The notes under the pieces: generated by a model
What the model saw: the letters and a program-made list of their open reading frames with translations, nothing else
Databases searched by the model: none
Told to the model about the DNA's origin: nothing
Origin: Areca catechu
Lineage: Eukaryota > Streptophyta > Magnoliopsida > Arecales > Arecaceae
Direction: 5' to 3'
NCBI GenBank assembly: GCA_021397845.1
Contig: CM038049.1
Coordinates: forward strand, 103,198,877-103,262,876
DNA length: 64,000 nucleotides
Shown here: positions 54,841-64,000 of the stretch, one piece after another
How positions within the stretch are numbered: the first letter of the stretch is position 1
Layout: every line of letters begins with the position of its first letter
Made by a program: the position numbers and the translations under genes

Positions 54841-55850
54841 CCTCTAAGGTCTTGAGCCGATACGTTCCTGGAAGTTTGACTTCTTCAACCAGATATGGAC
54901 CTTCCTAGTTGGGAGAAAGTTTGCTTTATTCCACCGGCCTAGACACTTCTGTCTTTCGCAATACCATGTCCCCTGTGCAGAAGATCTGATTCTTCACTCT
55001 GGAATTATAATATTTGGCGACCTTTTTCTGGTACATCGCCATTCTTATCTGGGCTTGAAGCCTGGTGCTTGGCAGTAGATCCAGGTCGATCCTTCTGCGG
55101 TTGGAATTTCAGGCTCTTCGTAGTTGTCGATTCTTAAGGACTGGTGGGAGACATCGATAGGAAGAATAGCTTCGGTACCGTATGCCAGGTTGAACGGAGA
55201 TTCATCGGTAGCCATCCTTGGGGTAGTTTAGTATGCCTAGAAGATGGAGGTTAGCTCTTCGGCCCAAAGTCCTTTGGCGGTATTCAACCTCGTCTTCAAA
55301 CCATGGAGAATGGTCCAATAGTTACTACGGCTTCTTCGTTGGACTGTGGGTGGGCAACAGAAGTTAGCCGGTGTTGAACATGGTACCAAGCACAGAAGTC
55401 CTTAAACTTTAGATTATCAAACTGTCTCCCGTTGTCTATGATTATTGCATGTGGAATCCCGAACTAAAAGATAATGGAATTTTTAACAAAATTTTTAACT
55501 TTGCCTTTTATAATTTGGTCTAATGGTTCAGCTTCGACCCACTTTGTGAAGTAGTCGATGGCTACAAGGAGGAACTTCCTCTATCCAGAAGTAGTCAGAA
55601 ATGGACCGAGAATATCCATTCCCCACTGGGCAAAGGGCCAAGGGGCTGTCAGTTGAGTCAGGTGACTTGCAGGTTGCCTCTTGATGTTGGCATACCTTTG
55701 GCATTGATCGCACCTTCGTACGAAGTCAGTTGAATCCTTCTGGATGAACGGCCAATAATATCCTTGGCGAATGATCTTGTATGCTAAAGATCTGCCTCCC
55801 AAGTGATCTCCACATATGCCCTCATGAACTTATCTTAGGGCGTAGTCCGT
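54841..55850 (-). pseudogene. Element G integrase
   Basis: Minus-strand zinc finger VHEGICGDH ... CDQC (55690-55830) and core beginning WGMDILGPF (55620), then IDYFTKWVEAEPL (near 55550) and IIIDNGRQFDN (near 55430). The end is near 54850. Stops and frameshifts break it. Confidence 0.85.
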
Positions 55851-56153
55851 GTCTGTCGATCCCAATCATTTTAGCAGAGGTTGAGAAAATGATCTCTTGT
55901 AGAGTGTTCCATCTAAGATGACATACGGGGATGCCATCCAGTGGATCTTTTTAGCTTCTGCTTTATCTTCCAGCAGAGCGCCTTCGTTCAGGAACTTGAT
56001 AATAGGATCCATCCAAGTTGGTTCAGTCTCAATCTGATGAACCTCTATAGTTTCTTCAACTATACTTGGAGTTTCGAGGTGCTCAACGAAAGTGCGACCG
56101 AGAGACTCTGGAGTTGTTGTAGCAAGTCGAGATAGCGCATCCACCCGGGAGTT

Positions 56154-56489
56154 CTATGATCGAGGAACATGGATAATCTCGAAGTGTTCCAGTTGAGAGG
56201 ATAGAATTTGTACCTTCTTTAGGTACTGCACCATGGTAGGATCCCTGGCTTCATACTCTCCCTTAACCTGGTTCACTACCAACTGGGAATCTGAAAAAGA
56301 CTGGAGTCTTGGAACTCCCAAACACTTGGCGATCCGAAGTCCTACGAGCAGGGCTTCGTATTCGGCTTGGTTGTTTGAATCATGGAAGGAGAACCGAAGT
56401 GCATACTCTATAGTGTGGCCATTGGGTTCGGCCAATATAAGACCGGCTCCATATCTAGCGGTATTAGAAGCTCTGTCTACATGAAGCAC
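56154..56489 (-). pseudogene. Element G second RNase H (Tat-specific)
   Basis: LHVDRASN, NNQAEYEALLVGLRIAK and SDSQLVVNQVKGEYEA contain the Asp-Glu-Asp of an archaeal-type RNase H, the extra domain known from Tat-lineage elements between the usual RNase H and integrase. The domain is open over its whole length; a stop (56490) separates it from the first RNase H. Confidence 0.87.
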
Positions 56490-56990
56490 CTAAATGGACT
56501 CTATATCCTTTGGAATCCCCTCTTCTGCTGAAAGTACTTCGTCTTCGGATTTCCAGGTGCACTCAGCCAGGAAATCTGAAAGCACCTGGGCTTTCATAGC
56601 CGTTCGGGGCTGGAAGCTGATATCGAATTCACTCAGCTTTATGGCCCACCTGGCTATCCTCCCTAAGGTATCAGGGGATCGAAGAATGGCCTTCAGGGGT
56701 TGATCAGTCGATACCATGATGGCATGAGCATGGAAATATGGCCATAGTCGCTTTGCCGCAACCACCAGGGAGTGGATCAGCTTCTACATCTTCGCATACC
56801 TTGTCTCAGCATCATGTAGAACTTTGTTGATGTAGTAGATCAACTTGTGAGAGCCGTCTTTATCTCTTCAGACAAGGACCGAGCTGATAGCTTCATCTGA
56901 AGCAGAAAGGTATAAGTAAAGCCCCTCACCCTCTTAAGGTTTAGAGAGTAGAGGTGGGTCTCCAAATACTTCTTTAGCTCTTCAATGGCA
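56490..56990 (-). pseudogene. Element G first RNase H (gypsy type)
   Basis: The minus strand contains YYINKVLHDAETRY (near 56790-56830) and VSTDQPLKAILRSPDTLGR, RWAIKLSEFDI (56580-56720). The N-terminal part is decayed by stops. Confidence 0.8.
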
Positions 56991-56999
56991 GTACGACAG

Positions 57000-58102
57000 T
57001 CTTCAGACCATTCGAATCTATTTGACTACCGAAGCACCTTGAAGAATGGAAGACACTTCTCAACCGAACGAGAAATGAACCTGCTTAAGGAGGCAATTCT
57101 TACTATTAAATGTTGGACTTCTTTCTTACAAGAGGGGTGCTTCATATCTTTTAAGGCTTGGATCTTCACAGGATTTGCTTCGATTCCCCGTTGGGTAACG
57201 AGAAAACATAAAAAACTTGCCCGAAGTGACTCCAAAGGCGCACTTTGTCGGATTCAGCTTCATGCGATAGCATCATAGAGCGCTGAATGATTCCTCCTAG
57301 TCCTGGATGTGATCTTTTTTAAGAAGGCTTTTGACAATCATGTCATCGACATAGGCCTCCATGTTCCTCCCTAGTTGCTTCTCGAACACTCTGTTAATTA
57401 ATCTCTGAAATGTCGCTCTAACATTTTTGAGCCCAAATGGCATCATCTTATAGCAGTACATGCCTTTATCGGTGACAAAGGCTATCTTTTCCTTATCTCG
57501 AGGATCCATTCAGATCGATTATAGCCAGAGAAAGTATCCATGAAGCTCAGTATTTGGTGGCCGATAGTGGCGTCGACCAGCTGATCAATTTTTAGAAGAG
57601 GGAAGCTATCTTTTGGGCAAGCCTTGTTGAGGTCCGTATAGTCGATGCAGATCCTCTATTTGCTATTAGCTTTTTTCACCATCACTACATTAGCCAACCA
57701 CTCAGGATAGTGGGCCTCTCGGATGAATCCTGCCTTGAGGAGCTTGCTTACTTCCTTGTCTATTACTTTCTATCTTTCAAGGGCAAAGCTTCTCTTCTTT
57801 TATCAAACTAGTTTATACTCAGGGGTTACTTCCAGTCGATGAGTGATTACTTCGGCGAGAATTCTTGGTATGTCCGAAGTTGACCAGGCAAAGACATCGG
57901 CATTATCTCTAAGGAAGCGGATCAGCTCCATTTTAGTTTTTTCATCAAGCATACTCCCGATCTGCTTGACTTTGGTGGGGTCCACTTTCATCAAGGGTAC
58001 CAGGACAGTTCTTTCCATGGGTTCACCAAATTCTGTGTTGGGATCCCTTGGATCCAGCTGATCTTGGGTTGCAGAATCATTGGAATGCTTCTCTTGGATC
58101 AT
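57000..58102 (-). pseudogene. pol: Element G reverse transcriptase
   Basis: Includes DVFAWSTSDIPRI (near 57860), KIAFVTDKGMYCYKMMPFGL (near 57430-57490) and the active site YVDDM (near 57340). Frames change repeatedly and stops are frequent, so it is inactive. Confidence 0.87.
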
Positions 58103-58108
58103 GAGGCA

Positions 58109-58489
58109 CTATCGTGCTACTCTATGGTCTCCTCTAACTTCTTCAACACCATTCCTGGTGGCGAAGCACACTAGAAGATAATAAGATGATACCAAGGTTC
58201 GAAACTTGTTTAAGGTAGGCCGTCCCAAAATAATGTTGTAGGCCAAGGGGGTTCGGACTACCATGAAGTTGATCGGTAGTGTCTTTTGTCGAGGTTCAAT
58301 GCCAAGAGTTACAAGTAGTACTATCTCCCCCTCGGCATCAACCTGATTACTCCCGAAGCCAGTAAGTGTAATGGGGGATCTCTGCAGTTGATGTATAGGC
58401 AAACACATCTTAGATAATGCATCGTAGATCAAGATATCAATCAAACTTCCATTATCAATCAGAATCGGTTGTATATCATAGTTGGCCAC
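58109..58489 (-). pseudogene. Element G aspartic protease
   Basis: ILIDNGSLIDIL near 58440-58470 and YNIILGRPTLN near 58210-58240. The catalytic triplet reads Asp-Asn-Gly, a form also seen in Tat-group proteases. Confidence 0.8.
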
Positions 58490-58578
58490 AACGATCGAGA
58501 TTACAAAGGGTCATCGTGCGGGAGCCGAACTCCTGCAAGGTCATCATCAGAGAAGAGAATGGCGTTGTTGTCCTTGAG

Positions 58579-60042
58579 TCACTTCGGGACGTCATCTTCG
58601 TCCCTTCTCCAGTTGGTAGGTCGATGTATCATTCTAACACCTCCATTGGTAGGCCTTTGATTCGGTAGTTCGGCCTTTTTAGGAGTTGGTTGGGGAACAG
58701 TAGCTTCCGACCGAGGTCCTTGGCGACCAATATACCACCCCAGATACCCCCTTTTGATAAGATCCTCAATTGCATCTCTTAGTTGGATGCAGTCTTCAGT
58801 ATTATGGCCATCGTCTTGGTGGAATCGGCAGTATTTATTCCTATTCCATATGGAAGAGGATGCTTTCATGGGACGGGGCCACTAGAGAAAGTTTTCTTTC
58901 TCAATCTCCATGAGGATTTTTCTCAAGGGAGGTTGAGGTGGGTGTAGGAGTCGAATCTTCCACCCGATGCTCTGGGCCTGGGGGAACTTTTTTAGCGGTC
59001 AGTATACTTGTTGTTGTTGGAGATTGGGGGACCTTGTCCCCTGTTGTTTTTCTTTTCCGAAGGGGGCTTCCCTTCGATCAGTCATTGGTTTGCCGCCTGC
59101 TCTTCAGCATCGGTGTATTTCTGAGCCCTTGCGAGCAGCTCAGCATAGCTTTTAAGAAACTTCTTATCCAGGAAAAAGGTGAGCCTGGATGTGTGAAGCC
59201 CCTTCTTCAATGCAGACATGGCCACATGCTCGTTGAGATCAGGGATCTCGAGTGTGGCCACATTAAACCAGGAGATGTAATCTCGCAGGCTTTCTCCTTT
59301 ATTCTGATGAAGGAGGAACAACGTATCCATATTTCGGGGGGTCTTGCGGCAAGTCCTGAAATGCAAGACAAATAATTTCTCTAACTCGAAAAAAGAATCG
59401 ATGGTACCTGGGCGTATACTGGAGTACCACATCCGAGCAGCTTTCTTCAGAGTGGCTGGGAACCCAAGGCAGTACTTCATGTAAGAGGCTCCTTGAATCA
59501 TCATATGGGCCTTAAAATTGCCTAAATGATCATAAGGATCAGAGGTGCCATCATAGGATTCCATCTGGGGAACCCTGAAGTGCCGAGGAATGACTTCGGC
59601 CATGATACGGTCGGTGTAGGGAGTGCAGATCACATACTACAGCATCGTTGTGACCCTGCTGCTCCCAGATCCTCGCCATCTCTGATTTGATGGCCTTGAA
59701 CTTTCCATCATAATCAGGGATGGTCTGCTTGGGTACTTCCGCTACATGAGTAGAATCTTTGGAAGATGGTGAAGAAGTTTTCCTAGGCCTTTTTCCTTTT
59801 CGTGGAGGATTAGGAAGCCTTGGTATTTCTGAACTTCGGTCTTCAAGAAAGGATCGATGATGATGAGAAGGGTGTGCGGACCCCTCTCGAGGGGCCTTCC
59901 TCCTCTGGGACCGTGAGCTATGCCCAGAGGTTGCTGGTGGGTTTCCCACCGGAAAAGCTCTGTGTTGAAAATCCTGAACTATTGCCATGAGATTGTTGAC
60001 TTGGTTCAGGAGGGCTTCGAACTGTTGCCGTTCCACGACCAT
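58579..60042 (-). pseudogene. gag: Element G gag
   Basis: ATG 60042 (MVVERQQFEALLNQVNNLM). The gag domain is at 59082-59633 (YDGTSDPYDHLGNFKAHM, ARMWYSSI, LHQNKGESLRDYISWFN) and a Cys/His knuckle, KYCRFHQDDGHNTEDC, is near 58800-58840. Frame changes lie near 59620 and between 58870 and 59080. Confidence 0.85.
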
Positions 60043-60222
60043 GGTGGGAGGTGGAACTTCGTTCTTTGCTAGGGGTGCTCCTCCTTGGGATGGAGAATGA
60101 CTTCGACTCGTAGAGGCAATCTGAGTCTTTCCTCTTTCAATTAGAAAGTTTTACTTCCCCTTTATCAGGGAGGGGAGCTTAACAAGTTTGTTGACGAGCG
60201 CCCCCTTCCTAGCATGCCAATC
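60043..60222 (-). other. Element G leader and candidate primer binding site
   Basis: Short leader. Next to the LTR the minus strand reads TGGCATGCTAGG (60208-60219). It starts TGG as a PBS must, but I cannot assign the tRNA; it is not the tRNA-Met site used by the other elements. Confidence 0.5.
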
Positions 60223-61104
60223 TATTGGCGTAGAGTCCCTGTTCCGGCCAGTCAGAGCTACTGGATTGCAGGACCACTCTCTGGTTCACCTGCAAAACAA
60301 ATCCCTTTTCGGAGTTGCTCCTGTGGGGGACACTCCGATGCCTAAGTTAGAGGCAAGCTCCAGCCACAGAATGGAGAAGGTGAAGAGAAACAGAGGGAAA
60401 AGACTCTGAGATTTATGGAGTATATTGTAACTCTTATTTCGAGCATTCCCTCTTACCGTTATTTATAAGGAGACATCCAGCCTGTGGTTCTGTTCTTTTT
60501 CTAGCGTTACGATGGAGAGTTAATTCCTCCCCCATGATTCGCAGTCATGGGTTGTCGTCAAATGGTTCTGGCCATACCGGAAACTTTGCTGCTGGAGTTA
60601 CGCACCCTGATTGTGTCCCGGAGATAGTCGATGGTAACCGTTGGTTACCATTGCTAGTCGTGCTTGTCGTGGTGCGTGATAGATCATGAATCCATCTTCA
60701 GACTTCCCTTTTAGGAAAATTCCTGTAATCAGATTGGGAGTGTCTTCATCCCTAGATCTTCTCGAGATGGATCGGAGATCCTGTCTTCAGCATAGATCGA
60801 GAACTTGACCTTTATCATAGCCCGGAGGCTATGTTTTCATACAAACTGAAGAGCGTGTCTTCGGGAGTCGGATCGGGCTGGTGATTTTATTTTCAGGAGC
60901 CGAAGGACCTGGTCTTCGGTGAGAGCTGAAGATGTGATCCGAAGGTCTTGTCTTCGGGTGCTGTAGACTCATAAAGGGCTTCGGCTTGCCCGTAGGTTGT
61001 CCGGCTTTTCCTGAATACCTAGGTCCGAATTTTATGGTTCGGAAGGCAAGGCTTTGGCCGGCTGAACGGCGGTTGGATCATACTTGGACTGAGATATCCC
61101 AACA
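60223..61104 (-). repeat. Element G 5' LTR
   Basis: 882 bp, plus-strand ends TATTGGCG and CCCAACA. Minus-strand TATA box CTTATAAAT at 60461-60469. It carries an insertion of about 37 bp relative to the 3' LTR, including GGTAACC-GTT-GGTTACC (about 60632-60648). Confidence 0.88.
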
Positions 61105-61860
61105 TTGCCAAAGATATATGGGACACATTTGAAGTTATTCATGAGAGTACCGATCAAGTGAAGAACACTAAGGTTAATATGCTAGTGCATACTTATGAGA
61201 TGTTCTGTATGGAACCAAAAGAATCTATTACTGATATGTACACAAGATTTACTAGTATAGTTAATAGTATGAGAAGTCTTGGTAAAGTCATGTCTAATGC
61301 TGATCTTGTGAATAAAATTCTTAGGTCACTTCCAACATCATGGAATCCGAAGGTAACCGTAATTCAAGAAGCAAAAGATGTCGACAAGCTACCTCTTAAG
61401 CAGCTAGTTGGATCGCTTATGACTTATGAGCTCAATCTCAAACAAAAATCTACGGACATGGACAAGAAGAAGAAGGGGATTGCTTTCAAGTCAAATATCC
61501 AAGAAGAATCCTCAATAGATGAGTTCGAAGATGAAGAGGAAGAAGAAGGTGAAGAAGCCCTCCTTGCACGAAAGTTTAAAAGATTCATGAAGAGGATGAA
61601 ATTTCCTTACAAAAAGAAACATTAATCCAAGGAAAAAAGAAAAGAAAAAGAGAAAGAAAAATAAAAGAAAAAGGAGAAGGAATTACCTATATGCTTCGAG
61701 TGCAAGAAGTTGGGACACTACAAGTTTGACTGCCCTCTCCTCAAGAAATCAAGAAAGAAATTAAGGAAGAAAGCAATAATGGCCACTTGGAGTGACAACG
61801 AGGACTCCAGTTCAGAAGAAGAGCAAACTGAGTTGCAAATCTCTACTTCATGGCACATCA
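61105..61860 (+). pseudogene. gag: Element Y gag, second part with zinc knuckle
   Basis: Resumes AKDIWDTFEVIHES, then ESITDMYTRF, SNADLVNKILRSLPTSWNPK and TYELNLKQK (open 61158-61622), a TAA at 61623, a Lys/Glu-rich stretch and an intact CCHC knuckle CFECKKLGHYKFDC (61692-61733). Confidence 0.88.
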
Positions 61861-62312
61861 GGATAATGATAAGGTAAGTTCTGACACTGAAATTGATTTT
61901 ACTTTTGATGAACTTAGGAATGCTTTTGAAGAACTCATGCATGATTATAAATTAGTTTTATCTGAAAATAAGAAATTAAAAAAGTATGCAAATAGTTTTT
62001 CTTTTGAAAACAACTCTTTACTTAATGATGTTAGTACTTTGAAATCCAAATTAGATGTTTTAGAAAAGAAAAATAATGCTGTCTATGGAAAATGAAGTTT
62101 TAAAAAGACCTAAAAATGTTATTTCTAATAATGATCTTTTAAAGAAAAACAAGGATTTAGAACTTGAAAATGCTAAGTATAAAAATGAACTTGAAAAGAT
62201 AAAACCTTTTGTTAAGAAATTCACTTATAGTTTAGAAAAGTTAAATTTATTCTTAAACAATCAAAGAGCAGTTTTTAATAAGACAGGTTTAGGATATAAA
62301 CCACAAAAATAA
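61850..62312 (+). pseudogene. Element Y gag C-terminal coiled coil
   Basis: MHDYKLVLSENKKLKKYAN, DVLEKKN and KYKNELEKIKPFVKKF form a long predicted coiled coil, the counterpart of X at 31500-32009. One frame change is near 62080. Confidence 0.8.
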
Positions 62313-62588
62313 TAAAAGTATTTTAAAAACTTTTTTGTACCTGCATCATCTAGCATTACTTGTTTTACTTGCAAAAAGCTAAGTCATAAATCATATCAAT
62401 GTAATTTTAGAAAAATCATTTCTTTTGGTAAAATGTGGGTTCCAAAAGGAGCCATTTTGAATGCTAACCCGAAAGGACCCAAGTTGGCTTGGGTACCTAA
62501 GACAAAGCTTGATCTTATTGCAGGTGTGTCTTGCAACCAAGGAGAATAAAAGAGTTTGGTATCTTGACAGCGTTTGCTCAAGACACAT
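62313..62588 (+). pseudogene. Element Y second knuckle remnant and protease start
   Basis: CTCKKLSHKSYQC near 62360-62400, then KGPKLAWVPKTK and WYLDSVCSRHI (62555-62588). The copia protease Asp-Ser-Gly reads Asp-Ser-Val. Cut at 62588 by LTR Z. Confidence 0.82.
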
Positions 62589-63976
62589 TGTTGGCTTTGG
62601 CTCCTTAGTTTTGATGATTAACAAAAGGTTGAGTATATGTTTGGACTAATGTTTCATTTCAAGATAAATTTTCAGGCCTTAGGTTATTCAAAAAGAGTAT
62701 CAAGAGTACAATGATGAAACCAAGCTTGCTTGACTTGGAAAAGAGCTCTTCTACCTTGAACAAGATCAAATTTCTCATTTTGGATCTTCATATTAAGAAG
62801 TAATTGTCAAAAGAAACAAAGGCTTAGAGAAACTCAAGCATGGCACGCACCTCTCCAGAGTTTCAGAAAATTTCAGACCAGAGGTCAACCACCAGAGGTC
62901 GACACCTTGCCAAAGGTCGACTACCAGAGGTCAACTCATAAAGAAAAGAAAAGTTCAGCAAGGCCGGCATGGCAAAATTTCAGTGGCACGCTTCAAAGGT
63001 CACCACCTGAGGTCGACAACAGAGGTCGACTCATCGCCTGAGAATTCAAACTGGGCAGAACTATGGTTTTCTAGATTTTTGCCTAAGATAAACTGGAGGT
63101 CGACTCATGAGGTCGACTCACGGCATAACGGCTAGTTTTTCTAAACTTTTGATTTGATTTCTAACGGCCATAAACGGCCATATTTTTGATTCTAACGGTC
63201 TTGTAGAGTTGTTTCAGCTTGAATGAAGTATTTAACCTCCACCTAACTTTAAAAAAGTTAAGGAGACAAAGTGAAAAAGAAGAGAGAAAAAGTACAAAGC
63301 TTTCAATCAATCCTAAGCCAAAAAGAGAGAAAATCCAAGAGATTCCTTAGCCAAAAGCTTTCCATTTTTGAGGAATCCAGCTTTCAAGTCTTTGGCATTT
63401 AGTGAGGTCCAAGATTCCAAGTGGAAGACTTGAAGAGTCTCCAACAAGAGCTACATCGAATTAATATTTGCTCAAAAAGGAGTTTGTCTTATTTTTTCAT
63501 TGTATTCATACTCTATTTGTGCTAGCCTAGTTTCAAGGGAATTTGAAACTAGTGTGAGGTTTGTTGGTGAGCCAATTGATAAAACCAACTAGGGTTGCTT
63601 GTAAGCCCGAAGCCAAAACAAGTGTGTAAGGTTTGTTGGTGAGCCTAGGTAACAAAACCAATTTAGGTTTTGACTTGTGAGCCTTGTAAAACAAGTCAGC
63701 TGTAATCTAGAGAAGATTATAGTGGAAATTCCCAAGTGGAGCTTGGGAAGTGGATGTAGGTGCTATGTGCACCGAACCACTATACGTTTTGTGTATTTGC
63801 ATTGCTTTACTCTCTATCTTTTTTTGCTCTTTAATTGTTGTTATCTTTCATTGCTTCCGTTGCACAATTACTTGAGCACTATCACTCTTCACATTTGAAA
63901 TTGATAGCACATATATTGCTTTATTTTTTAAAAGACCCAATTCACCCCCCCTCTTGGGCACCATATCTGGGCAACA
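62589..63976 (+). repeat. Element Z 5' LTR
   Basis: 1388 bp, TGTTGGCTTTGGCTCC to TATCTGGGCAACA. Contains six GTCGAC words (about 62900-63115), GGTTTGTTGGTGAGCC repeats (63555-63690) and the CACCGAACCACTATA block. No credible gene. Confidence 0.88.
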
Positions 63977-63978
63977 AG

Positions 63979-63990
63979 TGGTATCAGAGC
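63979..63990 (+). other. Element Z primer binding site
   Basis: TGGTATCAGAGC, a perfect tRNA-Met PBS. Confidence 0.93.
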
Positions 63991-64000
63991 ACCGGTACTC

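Larger units (their letters stand above)
44058..61104 (-). mobile_element. Element G: Tat-lineage Ty3/gypsy retrotransposon with antisense genes
   Basis: 17.0 kb including nested H (5.0 kb); own length about 12 kb. LTRs (845 and 882 bp) have the ends TGTTGG...CCAACA. On the minus strand: gag, protease, RT, two RNase H domains and integrase. The second RNase H and the antisense frames downstream of integrase are marks of the Tat lineage (Grande- and Ogre-like). Coding is heavily decayed. The copia gag it interrupts is continuous across it; flanks are CTGTT and TTGCC, so no clean TSD remains. Confidence 0.9.
40548..62588 (+). mobile_element. Element Y: Ty1/copia retrotransposon, 5' part, with nested S2 and G
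   Basis: A 5' LTR (40548-42120), PBS, gag split in two by G, a gag coiled coil and the protease start are present. At 62588 it is interrupted by the LTR of another copia element (Z), directly within the protease motif. Integrase, RT, RNase H and 3' LTR are outside the window or lost. The left flank is TGGTG. Confidence 0.87.
62589..64000 (+). mobile_element. Element Z: Ty1/copia element, 5' LTR and PBS only
   Basis: LTR 62589-63976 followed by a PBS and the window end. Inserted in the protease of Y; left flank CACAT is the expected TSD. Same family as Y but clearly diverged. Confidence 0.85.

Overview
The window is intergenic plant heterochromatin made almost entirely of nested LTR retrotransposons. 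Two things point to a plant. The elements are plant-type Ty3/gypsy chromoviruses (chromodomain at the integrase C-terminus), a Tat-type Ty3/gypsy element with two RNase H domains, and Ty1/copia elements, nearly all primed by initiator tRNA-Met (TGGTATCAGAGC). The only host-derived coding sequence I recognise is a captured fragment of cytosolic ribosomal protein L11 (uL5). I see no intact host gene, tRNA, rRNA or CRISPR array. The species cannot be named from this sequence.

Layout, left to right. (A) 1-5475, minus strand: chromovirus with gag, protease, RT and the start of RNase H, PBS and 5' LTR; its 3' half lies outside the window. (B) 5476-7326: a TRIM-like LTR pair whose left LTR is cut by A. 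(X) 7327-7812 and 31104-32565, minus strand: a copia gag/protease/pre-integrase remnant split by element E. (E) 7813-31103, plus strand: a chromovirus with its own D-to-V change in the RT active site. Its 5' LTR is split by a nearly intact chromovirus (D, 8198-17079, TSD TATGG) and its 3' LTR by a young non-autonomous element (F, 24440-30526, minus strand, TSD GGAAT). (R) 32566-40547: a tandem array of LTRs separated by internal regions of only 26, 130 and 138 bp; three of the LTRs carry an RPL11 fragment, and one is split by a solo LTR (S1, 34544-36088, TSD CCATG). (Y) 40548-62588, plus strand: a copia element inserted in the last R LTR. It holds a solo LTR (S2, 42161-43714, TSD TTATC) and a 17-kb Tat element (G, 44058-61104, coding on the minus strand). 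G carries a second non-autonomous chromovirus relative (H, 45768-50787, TSD CATAG). (Z) 62589-64000: the 5' LTR and PBS of another copia element of the same family as Y.

Insertion order follows from the nesting: R before Y before G before H; X before E before D and F; B before A. The deepest nesting is H in G in Y in R.

How the parts relate. D and E are the autonomous-type chromoviruses. F and H lack protease, RT, RNase H and most of integrase. Both instead encode related versions of one unusual protein: a gag-like N-terminus, an acidic middle, and a remodelled integrase scrap ending at the same stop. A, D, E, F and H share a leader block with a short hairpin that shows compensatory changes, a plausible packaging or dimerisation signal for mobilisation in trans. 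The R and B elements keep only a PBS and/or a PPT-side tail related to the chromovirus 3' end, and carry cargo DNA (GC-rich sequence, RPL11) inside their LTRs. G carries antisense reading frames with apparent introns and a second antisense copy with its own TATA box.
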